A stretch of 64,000 nucleotides of DNA, from NCBI GenBank assembly GCA_964035575.1, contig OZ037907.1, positions 744,001 to 808,000 of the forward strand, given 5' to 3'. The notes under the pieces were generated by a model. It worked only from the letters and a program-made list of their open reading frames with translations, was not told the DNA's origin and made no database searches. A program made the translations under genes and the position numbers. Position 1 is the stretch's first letter. The number at the start of each line of letters is the position of its first letter. Below are positions 1 to 10,653 of this stretch, one piece after another. The stretch comes from Rhynchopus sp. YZ270_cl-10. Taxonomy: Eukaryota > Euglenozoa > Diplonemea > Diplonemida > Diplonemidae.

Positions 1-1980
1 GAGGAGACGGGTGTGCTCGGCAGCGGCAGTGCAGAGGTCTTCAATGGACTTTTGGCAGAGACGGCGTCTGCGGTCTGCGAGGGGTTCGTCATTGCCTGCA
101 CGGAGGGATGGGGGGACACGCCGCTCTGAGATGTAGGCGCGCATCACCTGCTGGAGGTATACTGTATCGGATACACAGTCTGCCAGCTGTTCGTGGCAGG
201 CATGGTGGTTGGTCGGCGCGCTCACCTCATCGCCGTGCGCATCAACGGCCAAGGCATTGTATGAGGTGCGCAGTTCGCGGTACCTCCCTTCCCAGTCGGC
301 GCCCTCGTCGTGCGCCTCTGCGAGCTGCCGTTCGAGGATGCGGAGGTCTGCACGCAGCTGTTCTTCCACGATGCGAGCTGCGTCGCGCACGTCGTCAGCC
401 TCAAGCTCGCGCTCTCTCAAGAGGGTGCGGAGGTGCGTCTCTGATGCGTGCAGCGCTTCCTGATGGCGCTGTACATCCTCGAACCCTGTAGCCAGCTCCG
501 CAACCTGCGCTTCTAAAGGCGCAATGCGAGCGGTTGCTGCGTCGCGCTCCTCTGCAATGGTGTGCACATCTTTGCGTAGCTTTAGAAGCTCAGCTTCGCG
601 TTCGTTGTAGAGTAGTCTTGTTTCCGCATGCTCACGCTCGATATTCGCAATGTGTGCATTCAGATCAGGGTTGTCCTCTTCCTCCTCCAAGCTGTGTCGT
701 CTTACCCTCTCAGACACCGAATGCACCTTGGTGCGGAGTTGTTCGCATAGTGCTGCTTTGTCGCGAAGCTTTGCCTCCAAACGGTCAACCTGCCGTGCAC
801 GGTCGCATTTTGTTTGCAACTCTGTTGTTAAAGAGTGCAGCTCATCCTGAAGCTCCTGGTTCCATGCAAGGAGACGGTCGTTGTCGTCGCACAGAACGTC
901 GTTGCGGACTAATGCGTCTTCGAGCTCTGCGCGAAGTTCGGTAACATCAATGTCAGTGGTGGCAGGGATGGCTGCAGGTGAAGCTACCCGTGACAGTGGT
1001 CGTGTTGACATAGAAGGTTTACCTCTCCCTTCGCTTGCAGGAGACTGAAACCGTTCTGGAGATGCAGAAGGCGACGGTGACGAAGGAAGTACCACAACCC
1101 TTTGTTTGTCCGGGCTCAGCCGGTCCACAACGCGTGGTGCTGGCGAGGCGAAGACGTTGTCAGTTGGGCGGACGAAGCTTTGTGTATGGCGGACAGGGCT
1201 GCAGGTCATCAGGTCTGCCGGTGTGATGGCGTGGTGGTGGTGTTCCTCTTGCTGTCTCGCCTCCTTCCGTGAGGCGCGTTCTCTCTGAAGGGGGCTAAGA
1301 GGGTCGTGTGCAAAGTAGTCGTCGTATGAGGTGGTGCTCGACCGCTTCTGTTTAAGGAAGTCTGGCCTCCGCAAGGAAGGTTGTTGCTGTTGCTGATGCT
1401 GCTGTACCATGGCAACGTCGCTGTCGCCCCCCTCAGTCATTTGAAAGGCGTCGCTCAAGAAGGAGCCATCGCCATTGTCAGTTTCTGGTGTTGGTGTGGG
1501 AGATCGGGATCTAGGTAACGGAGCTGCGGTGCGGCTTGGTGTTGGCACCTTGGTAACGTTCTGCCTCCAGATGCCAGTTAGCCTGGCTTCTTTGGTGTGG
1601 AGGCCGAGCTGCTCTGGGGAGGCAGCGTCTTTGCGCCAGAGGCCGGTTGCTTTGCGCTTTGCGTCCTTTTCATCGTCGCGGGAACGGAGTGGTGAGATTG
1701 GGGAGGGTCCGCTGCAGACCGGGGTGGTGTGGCTGTCGCGTGCGGTGTAGCGTGGCGGGCGGCTGTAAGTGTGGTTGCTGCTCAGGCTCTGCATTGCGTC
1801 GCGATGAGGTGGGCGGTCTGCGGTGTGTGAGGGGTGGTGGTGGGGGTGGTGGTGCTTTCGTGACGCAACACTCACGTCGTCCTCGTCGTACGTCGAGAAC
1901 TCCAACACCCGATGCACACCACGTCCCGTATCGCTCCTCGCGCTCACACTACCCGAGCTTGGGTCATGTGATCCCGTCAT
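1..1980 (-). CDS. Coiled-coil protein, N-terminal 660 codons (gene runs off the left edge)
   Basis: One uninterrupted minus-strand frame runs from an ATG at 1980-1978 to base 1, so the 3' end is outside the window. Residues 1 to about 320 are low-complexity: a His-rich stretch near residue 45, a Gln run near 200, another His run near 270, and many Ser/Pro pairs. After about residue 330 the protein becomes a long heptad-like coiled coil rich in Glu, Leu, Arg and Ala (for example LRAELEDALVRND, RLEAKLRDKAALCEQLR), like cytoskeletal or flagellar/basal-body scaffold proteins. The start is supported by a C/T-rich tract ending in CAG about 9 bases upstream, a likely trans-splice acceptor, and by the absence of any upstream in-frame ATG. 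Exact family not recognised; function is inferred from the coiled coil only. No GTATG splice donor is needed within the visible part. Confidence 0.85.
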   Translation of the reverse strand, partial: MTGSHDPSSGSVSARSDTGRGVHRVLEFSTYDEDDVSVASRKHHHPHHHPSHTADRPPHRDAMQSLSSNHTYSRPPRYTARDSHTTPVCSGPSPISPLRSRDDEKDAKRKATGLWRKDAASPEQLGLHTKEARLTGIWRQNVTKVPTPSRTAAPLPRSRSPTPTPETDNGDGSFLSDAFQMTEGGDSDVAMVQQHQQQQQPSLRRPDFLKQKRSSTTSYDDYFAHDPLSPLQRERASRKEARQQEEHHHHAITPADLMTCSPVRHTQSFVRPTDNVFASPAPRVVDRLSPDKQRVVVLPSSPSPSASPERFQSPASEGRGKPSMSTRPLSRVASPAAIPATTDIDVTELRAELEDALVRNDVLCDDNDRLLAWNQELQDELHSLTTELQTKCDRARQVDRLEAKLRDKAALCEQLRTKVHSVSERVRRHSLEEEEDNPDLNAHIANIEREHAETRLLYNEREAELLKLRKDVHTIAEERDAATARIAPLEAQVAELATGFEDVQRHQEALHASETHLRTLLRERELEADDVRDAARIVEEQLRADLRILERQLAEAHDEGADWEGRYRELRTSYNALAVDAHGDEVSAPTNHHACHEQLADCVSDTVYLQQVMRAYISERRVPPSLRAGNDEPLADRRRRLCQKSIEDLCTAAAEHTRLL

Positions 1981-2041
1981 GTGTCGTGTCTGGATGTGGG
2001 GGGGAGGAGGAGGAGGAGGGGGAAAGTAAAGAAAAGTTTAT

Positions 2042-2070
2042 AAGATGACCCTAAGCCTGCTCAGTCATCT
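2042..2070 (-). repeat. Family H1 hairpin, copy 1
   Basis: First copy of a dispersed imperfect palindrome. Plus-strand form: AAGATGANCC, CTAAGC, a short loop containing CTCTC, GCTTAG, then TCANCTT. The outer AAGATGA/TCATCTT and inner CTAAGC/GCTTAG arms pair. Read on the gene strand it ends TTCATCTTATAAAC. This copy lies 62-90 bases upstream of the coiled-coil gene's ATG. Confidence 0.7.
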
Positions 2071-3280
2071 GTAAAAGATTAGAGGTAAAGAGGGCAGGCA
2101 TTTGCACAGTGATAATGTCCCCAACTCATGCTCGTATGGCGGCTTGCACCTAAAGACTCCTCATGGCAGGCAAGAAGGCGAGAGAAGCGTCTGCACCACA
2201 TCACTGCCAAGGTGTCGGCAGTCGACACATGGCGTGCGAAGAGGTGCAGGCTCCAGAAGACTGCGCCAAACATGCCGCCCAGGACACAAAACCCTCGCTG
2301 CCTGCACGGTGTCGACCACACGACCCCTGGGCTGCAAAGAACAAAGCACACCACGCACATCCACCCTTCCTCCACTGCCACCACACTCCTCTCTTCGTCT
2401 GCTTGTCGACCTCCCCCCTCCCACCCCAACACACCATCACCACTCTGCCCTGTAGACACCCAGGACAGCATTAGCCGAGAATCAGAAGACGCTGTTGCCT
2501 TTACGCGACTGCAGCCACATCAACCCCTACCACTGACACGAACGACGTATAGGTGGTGATGCCACTGCGCACTGCCATCACCCTCCACACCCCACCCCCT
2601 CTAGCTTGTGCTGACAGCCCTACCGCAGCCACGTCTGCCCCCCGCATAATCACATCCCCTCCAAGTGCTGACACCACCCCCTCACCCTCAATGCCCCTCT
2701 ACCCATCCCCAGCAACAACTGAACACAACACCACTGCCCTTTCTCGTTTCGTATACCCTCACCTAAAAGGGAGCCCCCCCAAAAAAGGGAAAAGGAGGGG
2801 AGACAGCCTGAAAAATTGCGCCTCCTCAGTACCAATGGTGTATAAAAAAAAACACGCAAAAATAAATAAATAAATACAGCAAAACACGGCCCAGCTTCTG
2901 GTAGACAGAACAACATCATTGTGGAATACTACTTTCCCCCCACCCCTCTCTCTCGACTGCATTCCCTCCGACGCTGTTTGCAAACGCGAGAACACCTCCT
3001 TCAGCACACTGCGCGCACCCCCTATGGGTCCCCCACCCTCCCTTGCAACAAGCAGACATAACACTGCGCCGATGTGCGTCCTATCCACCGACGCTCTCCT
3101 CCTCTGACACTCCGCCACCAAGTGTGCTCCTTGCCTGGCAACATCCGGGATGCAAAGTCCTCAAGATCCCCCCCACCCCACCCCCTCCCTTTACCATTCA
3201 AGGCTTACGCCTGCATTGGGCACGCTGGTTTGTTCACAGTAACATCGATGGTCGACCCTGTGTGCGGTATACGCGTAGAC

Positions 3281-3362
3281 GCTTTCGGCACCAATGAAGG
3301 AACCTACTCACAGGGTACCATTACCATCGTTGATAGAGCACACGGTCTTGATGTAAGATGTT
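3281..3362. repeat. R82 sequence, copy 1
   Basis: An 82-base sequence beginning GCTTTCGGCACC and ending GATGTAAGATGTT, found again at 55037-55118 with a single A/G difference. Flanks are unrelated apart from being C-rich. It opens with a small GTGC/GCAC-type hairpin in copy 2 and stays open in one plus frame in both copies. Identity of the sequence is unknown: candidate small RNA gene or recently moved unit. Confidence 0.6.
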
Positions 3363-4559
3363 TTGACCCACAGCCAACGCTATGACATCACGCCATCACG
3401 AAAAACCGCACCTTAAGCTTGACACACAAAGCTCAGCTTTTTCCTACAACACGCATTCCAGACATGCCCCCTTTTTTCACAAGCCCTATCCTCCCCCCCA
3501 CTGCAAAACGAGCTCTCCCTCCCTCTCTCTCCTCTCCTTTCCTTCTACCCCATCCTCTCCCTGACGCCATCAACGCCATTGCGCTGTGTACGGTAGCTTG
3601 CAAAAACCGACACATCTGCAAAAAAATCCATCAAGGGTGAAACAGAAATAGCTCGAAGAACCAAATCCCGATCATACGCAAAAAATATGAACAGAACTGA
3701 TACCATATAGCGCTGTTTCCCTTTTTCCACTCTACCCTCAACCAGCCCTCTCGCAGCACACACCTCCCTCTCTCTCTCCCCTCTCTACAGCAGCTCACTC
3801 CAAACTGTACGACAACACTCCATTCTGTAGAACTCCCTTAAACCCATTTACTCAACCAGATCCGAGGTGTCGATCAAAAAAACCCCCCTCCCTTCTATTG
3901 CATCTCTCGCGATCTCCAAGAGGAGAACACGATGTTGCGTTATAGTTTGCACAAAAAAAAAAGGGGGGTGTTCGAGGTGCCATCAAAGAACCATCTCCCC
4001 TGCAACTTCTGATACAGGACCTCCGCTCTCCTCACTCCACTCCACCCTTCTGACCCTTTTTTCAAAGCTCGCCGTCATCAGCAGACTCACCGAGGTTCGC
4101 ATTCCGATCGAATACCGCTACCTGGAGGGGACACCATGCTTGGCAACCCACCACCCACTCCCCCCCCCCAGCGTTACATCTCACTGCAGAAAGCGCGCAT
4201 CCTCCTCTTTCCCCTTCATTTTCTTCGTAAGTCGCGGTTTTTGTTTTTTCTTCTAGAAAAATGTAAAATCCGCGTCCCTGCTCTGTACGTAAATATTCGC
4301 TTTGACAGCCGAATCTGTCTCTCGTGTGCACACATCAAAGAGGGTGATGTGGAGAATAATTCAAGAAAAATTTAAAAAAAAAAATTGATATTTTTCGTTT
4401 CTGTTCTGAGTTTGGTATTTTTGTTTTCAGACTTCTTTTAAAATATCAAACTATTTCTTTCCCCCTTGCATTTCCAATGCACGCCCCATCCAAAACCCCC
4501 CCCTAAAATAAAATAAAATAAAGAGAGTGAAAAAACCCCCCTGCCCAAACCCCCCCTGC

Positions 4560-7500
4560 TTACCAGTAGTATTTCTGTTTGGGGAGCATAAACGGCTTGA
4601 TGCGTTCCTCGTGGTTTTCCGGAAGGCGTACCTTCTTCTGGCCCCAGTATCTGTTAGGATTGGGGTTGAATGAAAATGGTTGGTATTGCGTTTTTTTTTT
4701 GAGGAAATGAAGGAAATAATGTTGGAAAAGATGAACGTAGTTTAGAGCTTTTCATAAGCCTCGAAAGTTTAAAGTCGCAGGTTTTTATGCAAAAAAAGAG
4801 ATTTGAAAAATGTGAAATCTATTAATGTCTTCTGACATTCTGTTTTGCCTACATTGAACAACATCAAAGTTAAAAGTAGTGTGTTGAATGTATCAATGCA
4901 CAAATCAATAAAAAGGACCAGATCATACTCTCTGATGATTGGGTCTGAATTGTCCAAAGAGTCACACTTTGGGGGTACCAGAACGTTCCTTACCCCCAAT
5001 AAAAATAGTAACTCTGATAGGTAAGTAAAAGGGAAAATTCGTTGATTGCTCAATTACCCTGTTGGAGGGGGTGATTGGCGACCGTATCTGAGGAACTATT
5101 TCTCCTTTAAGCTACGCTTGTTGGTATATATAAAAAAAAAAACAAAGACTAGAATATCATACTCTCTGATGTCCGACGGAATCGGGCTTCCCAGGCGCGG
5201 AAGTTTCCCCGAGATGAATTTTCTGTGCTGCGCGATGCGTGCCTCGTTTGCGTCCCAACGCTTTCCGTTGAGCCATGGGTCGTGCATATGTTTAGAATCT
5301 TTGAACTGCGCGTACTCACTCTCTGCCACTGCGTAGGCAGCCTCCTCCTCAAGCGTGCCCCAGTCAATTTCGTCCTTCTCACCTAACTCTGCTAGGGGAA
5401 CGCTGGTTTTGTGCTTGAGGTGCGGTGGCAGCTTGTGTGCCTTCTCTGTACGGAAGAAGTCTTCAAGCTGGACGAGCGCGCCCTCCGTGAGCACGCAGTA
5501 GTGGTGGCGCAAGATGTCAAGCCCGTTCATGCTCCGCATCTCCTGCACCTGCAGTCCATAGCAGAAGATGTTCGTCCAGTAGTTGTTCTTGTGCATCTCC
5601 ATCGACGGTGCCTTCTCCGACCCCCCATCAATAATGTACGCCATATGCCTGTCGCGGTCCAGGCCCCAAGTGTTCGCCCAGTCACGCAACACATCGACAG
5701 AGGCAACAGGGAAGTTGAAGTCCTCCACCACAATGATCCGCTCCTTCATCAACTTCAGTGTCAGCGACTGTCTCAGAAACTGTTTTTTTTTTTTTAGTAG
5801 TTTTTTTTGAAATGCAACAAAAAAAACAAAATATCCCAAGAAACAAAGAAAATTTTGTCATTTGAATATACTCTCGTACATGGTTACCAACAAAAATATC
5901 CCAAAAAAGGACCCCAAAAGGGTTGGTGCAAAAACCGGATAGTATTTGACACACAACCCAAGATAAAACAGGTAGGCTTGCAAACAGCGCTGCTTTCTAA
6001 AGACAATTTCACTTTATTTTCAATAGCATATTTTTTCTGGAAATATAGTACTCATATTTCCTGAGGTACCCCCAATGCTGCTGAGGGATACGATTTCCCG
6101 AGCCGAAGGCGAGGGAAATCGTCGACCGAAGCAGCATTGGGGGTACCGAAGGAAATATGGTGCTATATTTCCAGAAAATTCATATTTTCATTTTCGGTAA
6201 TATTGTCCCGACGCACAAATCCGCTCGTATTCTGTGTGTCAAAAAACCCCTGTTATGGTACAGTTCTTGTGTGTCAAAATGTGTATGTTGGTGTGCTGGA
6301 AGGAGAGGGGTTCAGATTCATTTATATGATGATATTTACCGACGTGGGGGATGGGGGTAGCTGGAACACTTTGTCACTTTGGGACGTTGATCGTTATGTG
6401 GATGTAGGGTGTTTTTCAGGGGTATGTTAACCACGTGTGTGTCTTAGGGAACAAATTTTTCAGTAACGTGAACCAATCGGGTCGCAATGGGTCCTGGGGG
6501 CCCGGAGGGCCCCCATGCAGGAAAAATTTTCACCAAGCCTGGGCAATGCTGGGGTGCCTATACATGTGTTTTCACGTGTTTTTGGGCACTTTTCAGGATT
6601 TTCGAAAAATTTTGCAACACCAAAATCGAAAATTTCGGTCTATTTTTCACTCTGCGACATGGTCAAAAAAAATTTTTTTTTGGCCGAAAAAATTATAATA
6701 TTTCTATTTCGGATTTTACCCACGATTTGTGTACATTCTAATATTTCTGTGCCAAATATTATAATATTACCCGGTACATGCAAAATTGGCTGTAAAGTAG
6801 CCGAAAATATAGAACCCATATTTCCAACGTCGCTGTAGGATTTGTGCAGAGGGACAATATTTCCGAAAATAAAAAAAATATTTAAACCCCCCCCCCGTAT
6901 AATATTTACATACGCGTATTATTTACACACGCATATTATTTACAAAAAGGCCACTTTCACGTGTATTATTAACACACGCGTATTATTTACATTATTTTTT
7001 TTTTTTGGATTTTTTTTTTTTGGGGGGGGGTTAGGGGGCACAGCCCTTAAGGAAATCCTTAAGGACCCTCTGTAACGCTCGTGTTTTTTCAAGAATTTTT
7101 TGAAAAAAAGTCATAAAACCCGCCAAGGTGGGTCTACATGGTCCCAAAGTGGCCTAAAATTCGTCGATTCTGCCTAATGAAACACCAAACAACCAAAACT
7201 GAGCGTTTATTTTCGAAAAAAAATCACTTTTTTTCGAAAAAACGGCTTCGAAAATAGTAAGATTTTAGTAAGATTTCCTCTAGGAATGTAACGCTTTCAA
7301 AAAAATGGATCCGGGAGCACAGTTTTTCTTCTAAGGTGCCGAAAACCACCCCACGTCCCCTCCGGTGAGGTCCGGCAGTGGAAATAAGTGGGTTTCGAAG
7401 CTTTTGGGCGTCCCCCTCCTCCCCGTCACTAACAAGTGACTCTGCCTCCGAATCGTACTCCACGTAGTACTCCATGGTCGAAAGGGCAGGGTCCGGGATT

Positions 7501-9431
7501 GCGATTGATGACATTTTTTAAAATATAAAAAGCTTTCTGGTGGTGTGCGTTATGGAAAGTATGGGGATTGAATGTCAAGCATGTAGGTGAACGATGAAAA
7601 ATTGTAAATTATTTTGTGTACCCTTTGTTTGTAAAAATGTGTGTGAACGAGGCACATATAGGCTTTACATATGGACTCGTCCGGAAACCCCTCTGGTAAG
7701 ATTCATCCTTTTGGGTATTTTTGGGTTTTTTTGATGATGTCCCCCACAAAAAGTGCATCTAGGTGATATTCTGATATGAAAATAGGTTTTTGGGGGGGTC
7801 TGAGGCTGTATTTTCGCTTTTTTAATCAGATTTTCAGCCTTTTATTGTCGTTCTTCTGGATCTCTTCTCTCTTTCTCTTAATCCTGCCATGCCGCCTTGA
7901 CAAGGTTTCACTGACCTCTGTCAAATCTACTGGATCAATGCCAGGGACTTTTGCTTTGCGGGTCACCTTGGATGTGGAGACTCCATAGTAAATACAGGTT
8001 CCCTCCGTGTCAGAGTACACGCTAGCTGAAATGACACGACCGTTGCTCGGGTAGCAGTACACAGACGAAAAGAGATTGATGGAAAGAAGGGTGCACTGAT
8101 ACGTATGAGTACGAGGGAATGAGATAACAAAGGCCTCTGTGTGGGGAAGCTCGCGCAGGGCACCGACAATGACCCCTACGGTAAGGATCTCCTGACAACA
8201 AGAATCATCAGAGAGAGGGTTCGAAACGACACCAAGTGTGCGTCGCACCCATTCTTACCGTGTTTCTCGACAAAAAAGTGAACTTCACTGCTGTCATTGC
8301 CACGTTTTTTTCTTCCAAAAAATACGTAAAAAAATATAAGTAAAAAGGGGGGGAGGGGAAATAAACAAAAATAAATGCCCAAAATATGCCCTCTGGGGTG
8401 GTAGGTGTATGGTGGGTATCAAAAAATTGGGTTGTTTGGGTGTTTTGAGCAGAAAAACCTCAAAAAACCCCAAAAGGATGAATCTTACCAGGAGGGTTTC
8501 CGGACGGACCCATATACTTCCTTTGTTTTCTTATTGTCTGTAGTGGAGCGGAGTAGCCCTCAGGAAACTACGATATACGCCTCTTATTAACACACGCCTA
8601 TTATTTACAAAGACGCCTATTATTTACAACACGCGTATTATTTACATAAATTTATGTAAATATTATACGGGGGGGGGGGGGGGGGGGGGTTTAAAAAAAA
8701 AAGCGAAAAGAATCACCTCATACCCAGGATTGATGGTCCGCATCCGCATCTCTCCTGAGGTCTGCCTTCCTTCTTGAGTGCGGGGCCGCACCACTGACTG
8801 TGTTCACTGCCTTCCAGTTTCCGTGACGTCTATTGCTTCGGGTTCCAGGTCCTTTGTACCAGGGAACGAGACGACGGGTGGGTCCGGGGGCATCACGTCT
8901 GTCCAATCGTTCCCATCCTCCAAACCCGCTTGCACGGGAAAGCTCGTAGTTCCACATTTGGTGAAGCATGTCAGCTTCGGGGGCACACCCGAAGATGTAG
9001 GGGTCAAGCTTGCGTACGCCTACTTGATTTTTGTCGAGGTCAAAGACGGGCACGTTGATTTCATCTGGACAGCAGCCCTGCATGGGTACCCTCGATGCGA
9101 GCGCAGTGTCCAACGTGAGCGGGTTGTCCCCCACATCCGGGTTTGTATTGAAGTACGGAGCCCCTTCCGCACGCTCTGTCGGTTTCATTTGGTTGCCTGG
9201 CCTGTCGTAGTTTGAGTTCCACGGCTCAGCGTCGAACCGTGCCTGCCAGTACTCCTCTTGAGGGAGAAGTTCCTTCGCCCCTAGGCCAGGTGGGCAGCAC
9301 AAAGGGCGGCCCATCTCGTCTTCTTCCGCCTCATGCCATTCGGAGGGGGGTCCGGTCTGCACTGCAGATGCCTGTGCTGCACGACGTTGCATGGTGCGTG
9401 CATGGCGTGTGATATGCACAAGAGGTCTCAT
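4560..9431 (-). CDS. Mitochondrial large-subunit ribosomal protein uL4m, three exons
   Basis: Exons at 8724-9431, 5163-5779 and 4560-4650 join to 472 codons (471 aa). Both donors read GTATGA; acceptors read AACAG and TAACAG. The protein shows uL4 order: VPVFDLD near residue 126, the conserved basic signature RRLVPWYKGPGTRSNRRHG near 180-200, a short link, then LRQSLTLKLMKERIIVVEDF and a Rossmann-like core ending YCVLTEGALVQLEDFF. Family knowledge: uL4 binds 23S-type rRNA and lines the exit tunnel. N- and C-terminal extensions make it about twice bacterial length, as is common in euglenozoan mitoribosomes. ATG at 9431 follows TTTCACCTCAG, a likely trans-splice acceptor 10 bases upstream. Intron 1 is 2,944 bases and is filled with mobile elements; intron 2 is 512 bases. 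The acceptor of intron 1 follows an A-run instead of pyrimidines, and a second possible AG lies 12 bases into the exon. The family call is firm, the exon 1 to 2 junction less so. Confidence 0.85.
4923..5177 (-). repeat. Duplicated splice-donor context in uL4m intron 2
   Basis: The 16 bases around the exon 2 donor (plus strand ATCATACTCTCTGATG, about 5157-5172) recur inside the intron at about 4924-4939. The inner copy therefore offers a second GTATG donor-like site preceded by the same exon-end bases. It could be a small duplication or chance; no exon is supported at the inner copy. Confidence 0.45.
5011..5113. repeat. Family H6 element, copy 1 (in uL4m intron 2)
   Basis: A sequence of about 100 bases with the landmarks TAGGTAAGTAAAAGG, CGTTGATTGC, GATTGGCGACCGTATC and ACTATTTCTCCTTTAA. 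It is found again at 48870-48968 with about 80% identity by eye. Fragments of its start occur at 50427 and 44938. The middle part can fold (ATTG/CAAT and CCTG/GAGG pairs). Function unknown. Confidence 0.6.
6032..6178. repeat. 147-bp near-perfect palindrome in uL4m intron 1
   Basis: Arms TTTTCTGGAAATATAG and GGTACCCCCAATGCTGCT at the left are mirrored as reverse complements at the right. The centre (6091-6121) holds a second perfect hairpin, CGATTTCCC...GGGAAATCG, around a GCCGAAGGC loop. Likely a foldback element. The piece ACCCCCAATG recurs near 14157. Confidence 0.7.
7224..7514 (-). CDS. Acidic ORF inside the TTAA element, possible transposase N-terminus
   Basis: 97 codons from an ATG at 7514. 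Residues 1-45 are acidic (EYDSEAESLVSDGEEGD), followed by a basic patch PHRRGRG. PiggyBac transposases often start with an acidic region, so this may be the remains of one, but no DDE motif follows and the tail dissolves into A/T-rich sequence. Identity is inferred from position alone. Confidence 0.4.
   Translation of the reverse strand: MSSIAIPDPALSTMEYYVEYDSEAESLVSDGEEGDAQKLRNPLISTAGPHRRGRGVVFGTLEEKLCSRIHFFESVTFLEEILLKSYYFRSRFFEKK
7669..8513. mobile_element. Inverted-repeat element nested in the TTAA element
   Basis: Arms of about 55 bases, 7669-7725 and 8461-8513, share GTCCGGAAACCC and CTGGTAAGATTCATCC in inverted orientation. Between them lies a minus-strand open stretch (about 7826-8248, 140 codons, no ATG near its start) with VGVIVGALRELPHTEAFVI and a basic tail RRHGRIKRKREE. 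Family not recognised. It may be a second transposon or a captured gene piece. Confidence 0.6.
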
Positions 9432-10653
9432 TGTGTTTGCTCTGAGGTGAAAGAGAGATGAAGGTTTTTTTTTGATGCGTCAAAGCGGCGAGTTGTGCGG
9501 TTATTAAAAAATGAGGGGAGGGGGAGAAATAATATAGGGGGTATTGCTTCCTGAGCTGGCCCCACCAACGTACCGGTTTTGTTGTTTTTTTTTTTTGGTT
9601 TGTTTTTTTTGTTTTCTGTGTTTTTTTTTTCCCCACCCGAGACCCCAAAACCCTTTTGTTGTTTTGTTGTGTGAGAGGAGAAGTTTTCTTGTGGAAGAAA
9701 AAAAAAAAGGAAAAAAAAGTGGAGGATATCCCTCTTCCATTTCATCCTTCCCCCTCTCTTCCCCACCCCAAATACCCACCCATCCCTACCCCCTGCCCAC
9801 CCCAAAATAAAAATTGACGTCTTTTTCTTTTTTGATGAAATCAGGCAAAAAAATAATAAAGGGGTTCGAACACCCTACAACCCTTTTCCCACACGGTTGT
9901 CAGGTCCAGGTGGGATATTAAAAAAAAAAAAAAACAATTGGGAATGCGTAGGCTAGCCCCCGTGGGGAGATATCATATACACCCCCAACTATCCCAACTG
10001 GACCTGACAACCGTGCATTTTTTTTTTGCTTTTCGTGGTAGTTTTGATACTTTCAGTTTTTTTTCTCTTTTTTTTTGAAAAATTGACAACGTGCAGACGT
10101 CCATAAGTAGTGTTGCCGTAAGTTCCGGCTGGCCAGGGAAGAGATATTTCAGTGGGCGTCCCCACTGCACCCCTTGTGTGAACTCCACGCAATTTTTTGA
10201 AAACTTGGTCTGGTATTAGTGTAGACACCAGCTCTACGCTCCAATATCCCTTTTTGAAAAGAAAATCCCTGAAGAAACGGTGTGCTGCGTCTAGAGGTGG
10301 AGAAGGGGAGGGGGTGTGCGAAAGGAGAGGATCCCCCCACAATTTTCCTTCCCCTTCCCCCCCTCCCATTTGTACACATAATTAACACCTTCAACACCAT
10401 CCAGGGATTCAATAATACCCAATTATGAGGGGGGGGAGAGAGAGACAAAGGAAAACCTGAACAAAACTAACACTGTACAGACACACCAAAAAAAAAAAGA
10501 TAAAGGACCGTGAACCAAAATGTTTGCCCTCGACTTTACACCCTTCTTCTTTTTTTTGGACAATCCCAAAACCGAAAAGGAAAATAAAAAAGAACTGTAA
10601 GAGGGTGTGTACAAAATGTACACAAAAGGGAGGGCCTGCAAAAAAGTACGTTC
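9432..10653. other. Intergenic, A/T-run rich
   Basis: Spacer between the CHCH gene's stop and the uL4m start. Contains long T and A runs at 9580-9720, a small inverted-repeat element at 9892-10015, and a weak H4-like box near 10205. No gene seen. Confidence 0.6.
9892..10015. mobile_element. 124-bp MITE with 25-bp terminal inverted repeats
   Basis: Left end CACGGTTGTCAGGTCCAG and right end CTGGACCTGACAACCGTG are reverse complements, continuing inward as TGGGATA/TATCCCA. The interior has an A-run of about 15. No clear target duplication. Confidence 0.75.

Larger units (their letters stand above)
1981..4559. other. Intergenic region with a C-rich island
   Basis: Spacer between the uL4m stop codon and the coiled-coil gene. 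Bases about 2100-3560 are strongly C-rich on the plus strand, with runs of CCCC and CACC, unlike the A/T-run spacers elsewhere. It holds a family H1 hairpin, the 82-bp R82 sequence and pyrimidine tracts near 3500 and 3770. No convincing gene was seen. Confidence 0.6.
6886..8690. mobile_element. TTAA-flanked piggyBac-like DNA transposon (non-autonomous), in uL4m intron 1
   Basis: Both ends are TTAA followed inward by A, a C-run, then GTATAATATTTACAT; the right end is the reverse complement. TTAA lies at 6882-6885 and 8691-8694. Just inside, both ends carry several copies of ACGCGTATTATTTAC. A TTAA target duplication and C-starting inverted repeats are hallmarks of the piggyBac superfamily. At about 1.8 kb, with only two short ORFs, it looks too small to encode a whole transposase. 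The C-run length differs between ends (about 10 and 21). It ends only about 30 bases from the exon 1 donor of uL4m. Confidence 0.75.

Noticed and set aside
108-944. Plus-strand and alternative-frame ORFs over the first kilobase
   Set aside because: They are antisense shadows of the coiled-coil gene, which is open over the same bases with far better content.
2079-2471. 130-codon minus-strand ATG frame, Cys/Trp-rich with two hydrophobic stretches
   Set aside because: No pyrimidine/CAG leader, lies in the G-rich strand of a C-rich island where long open frames arise by composition, and resembles no family.
9855-9885. GGGGTTCGAACACCC resembling a tRNA T-arm
   Set aside because: No matching A box or acceptor stem at the required distances.
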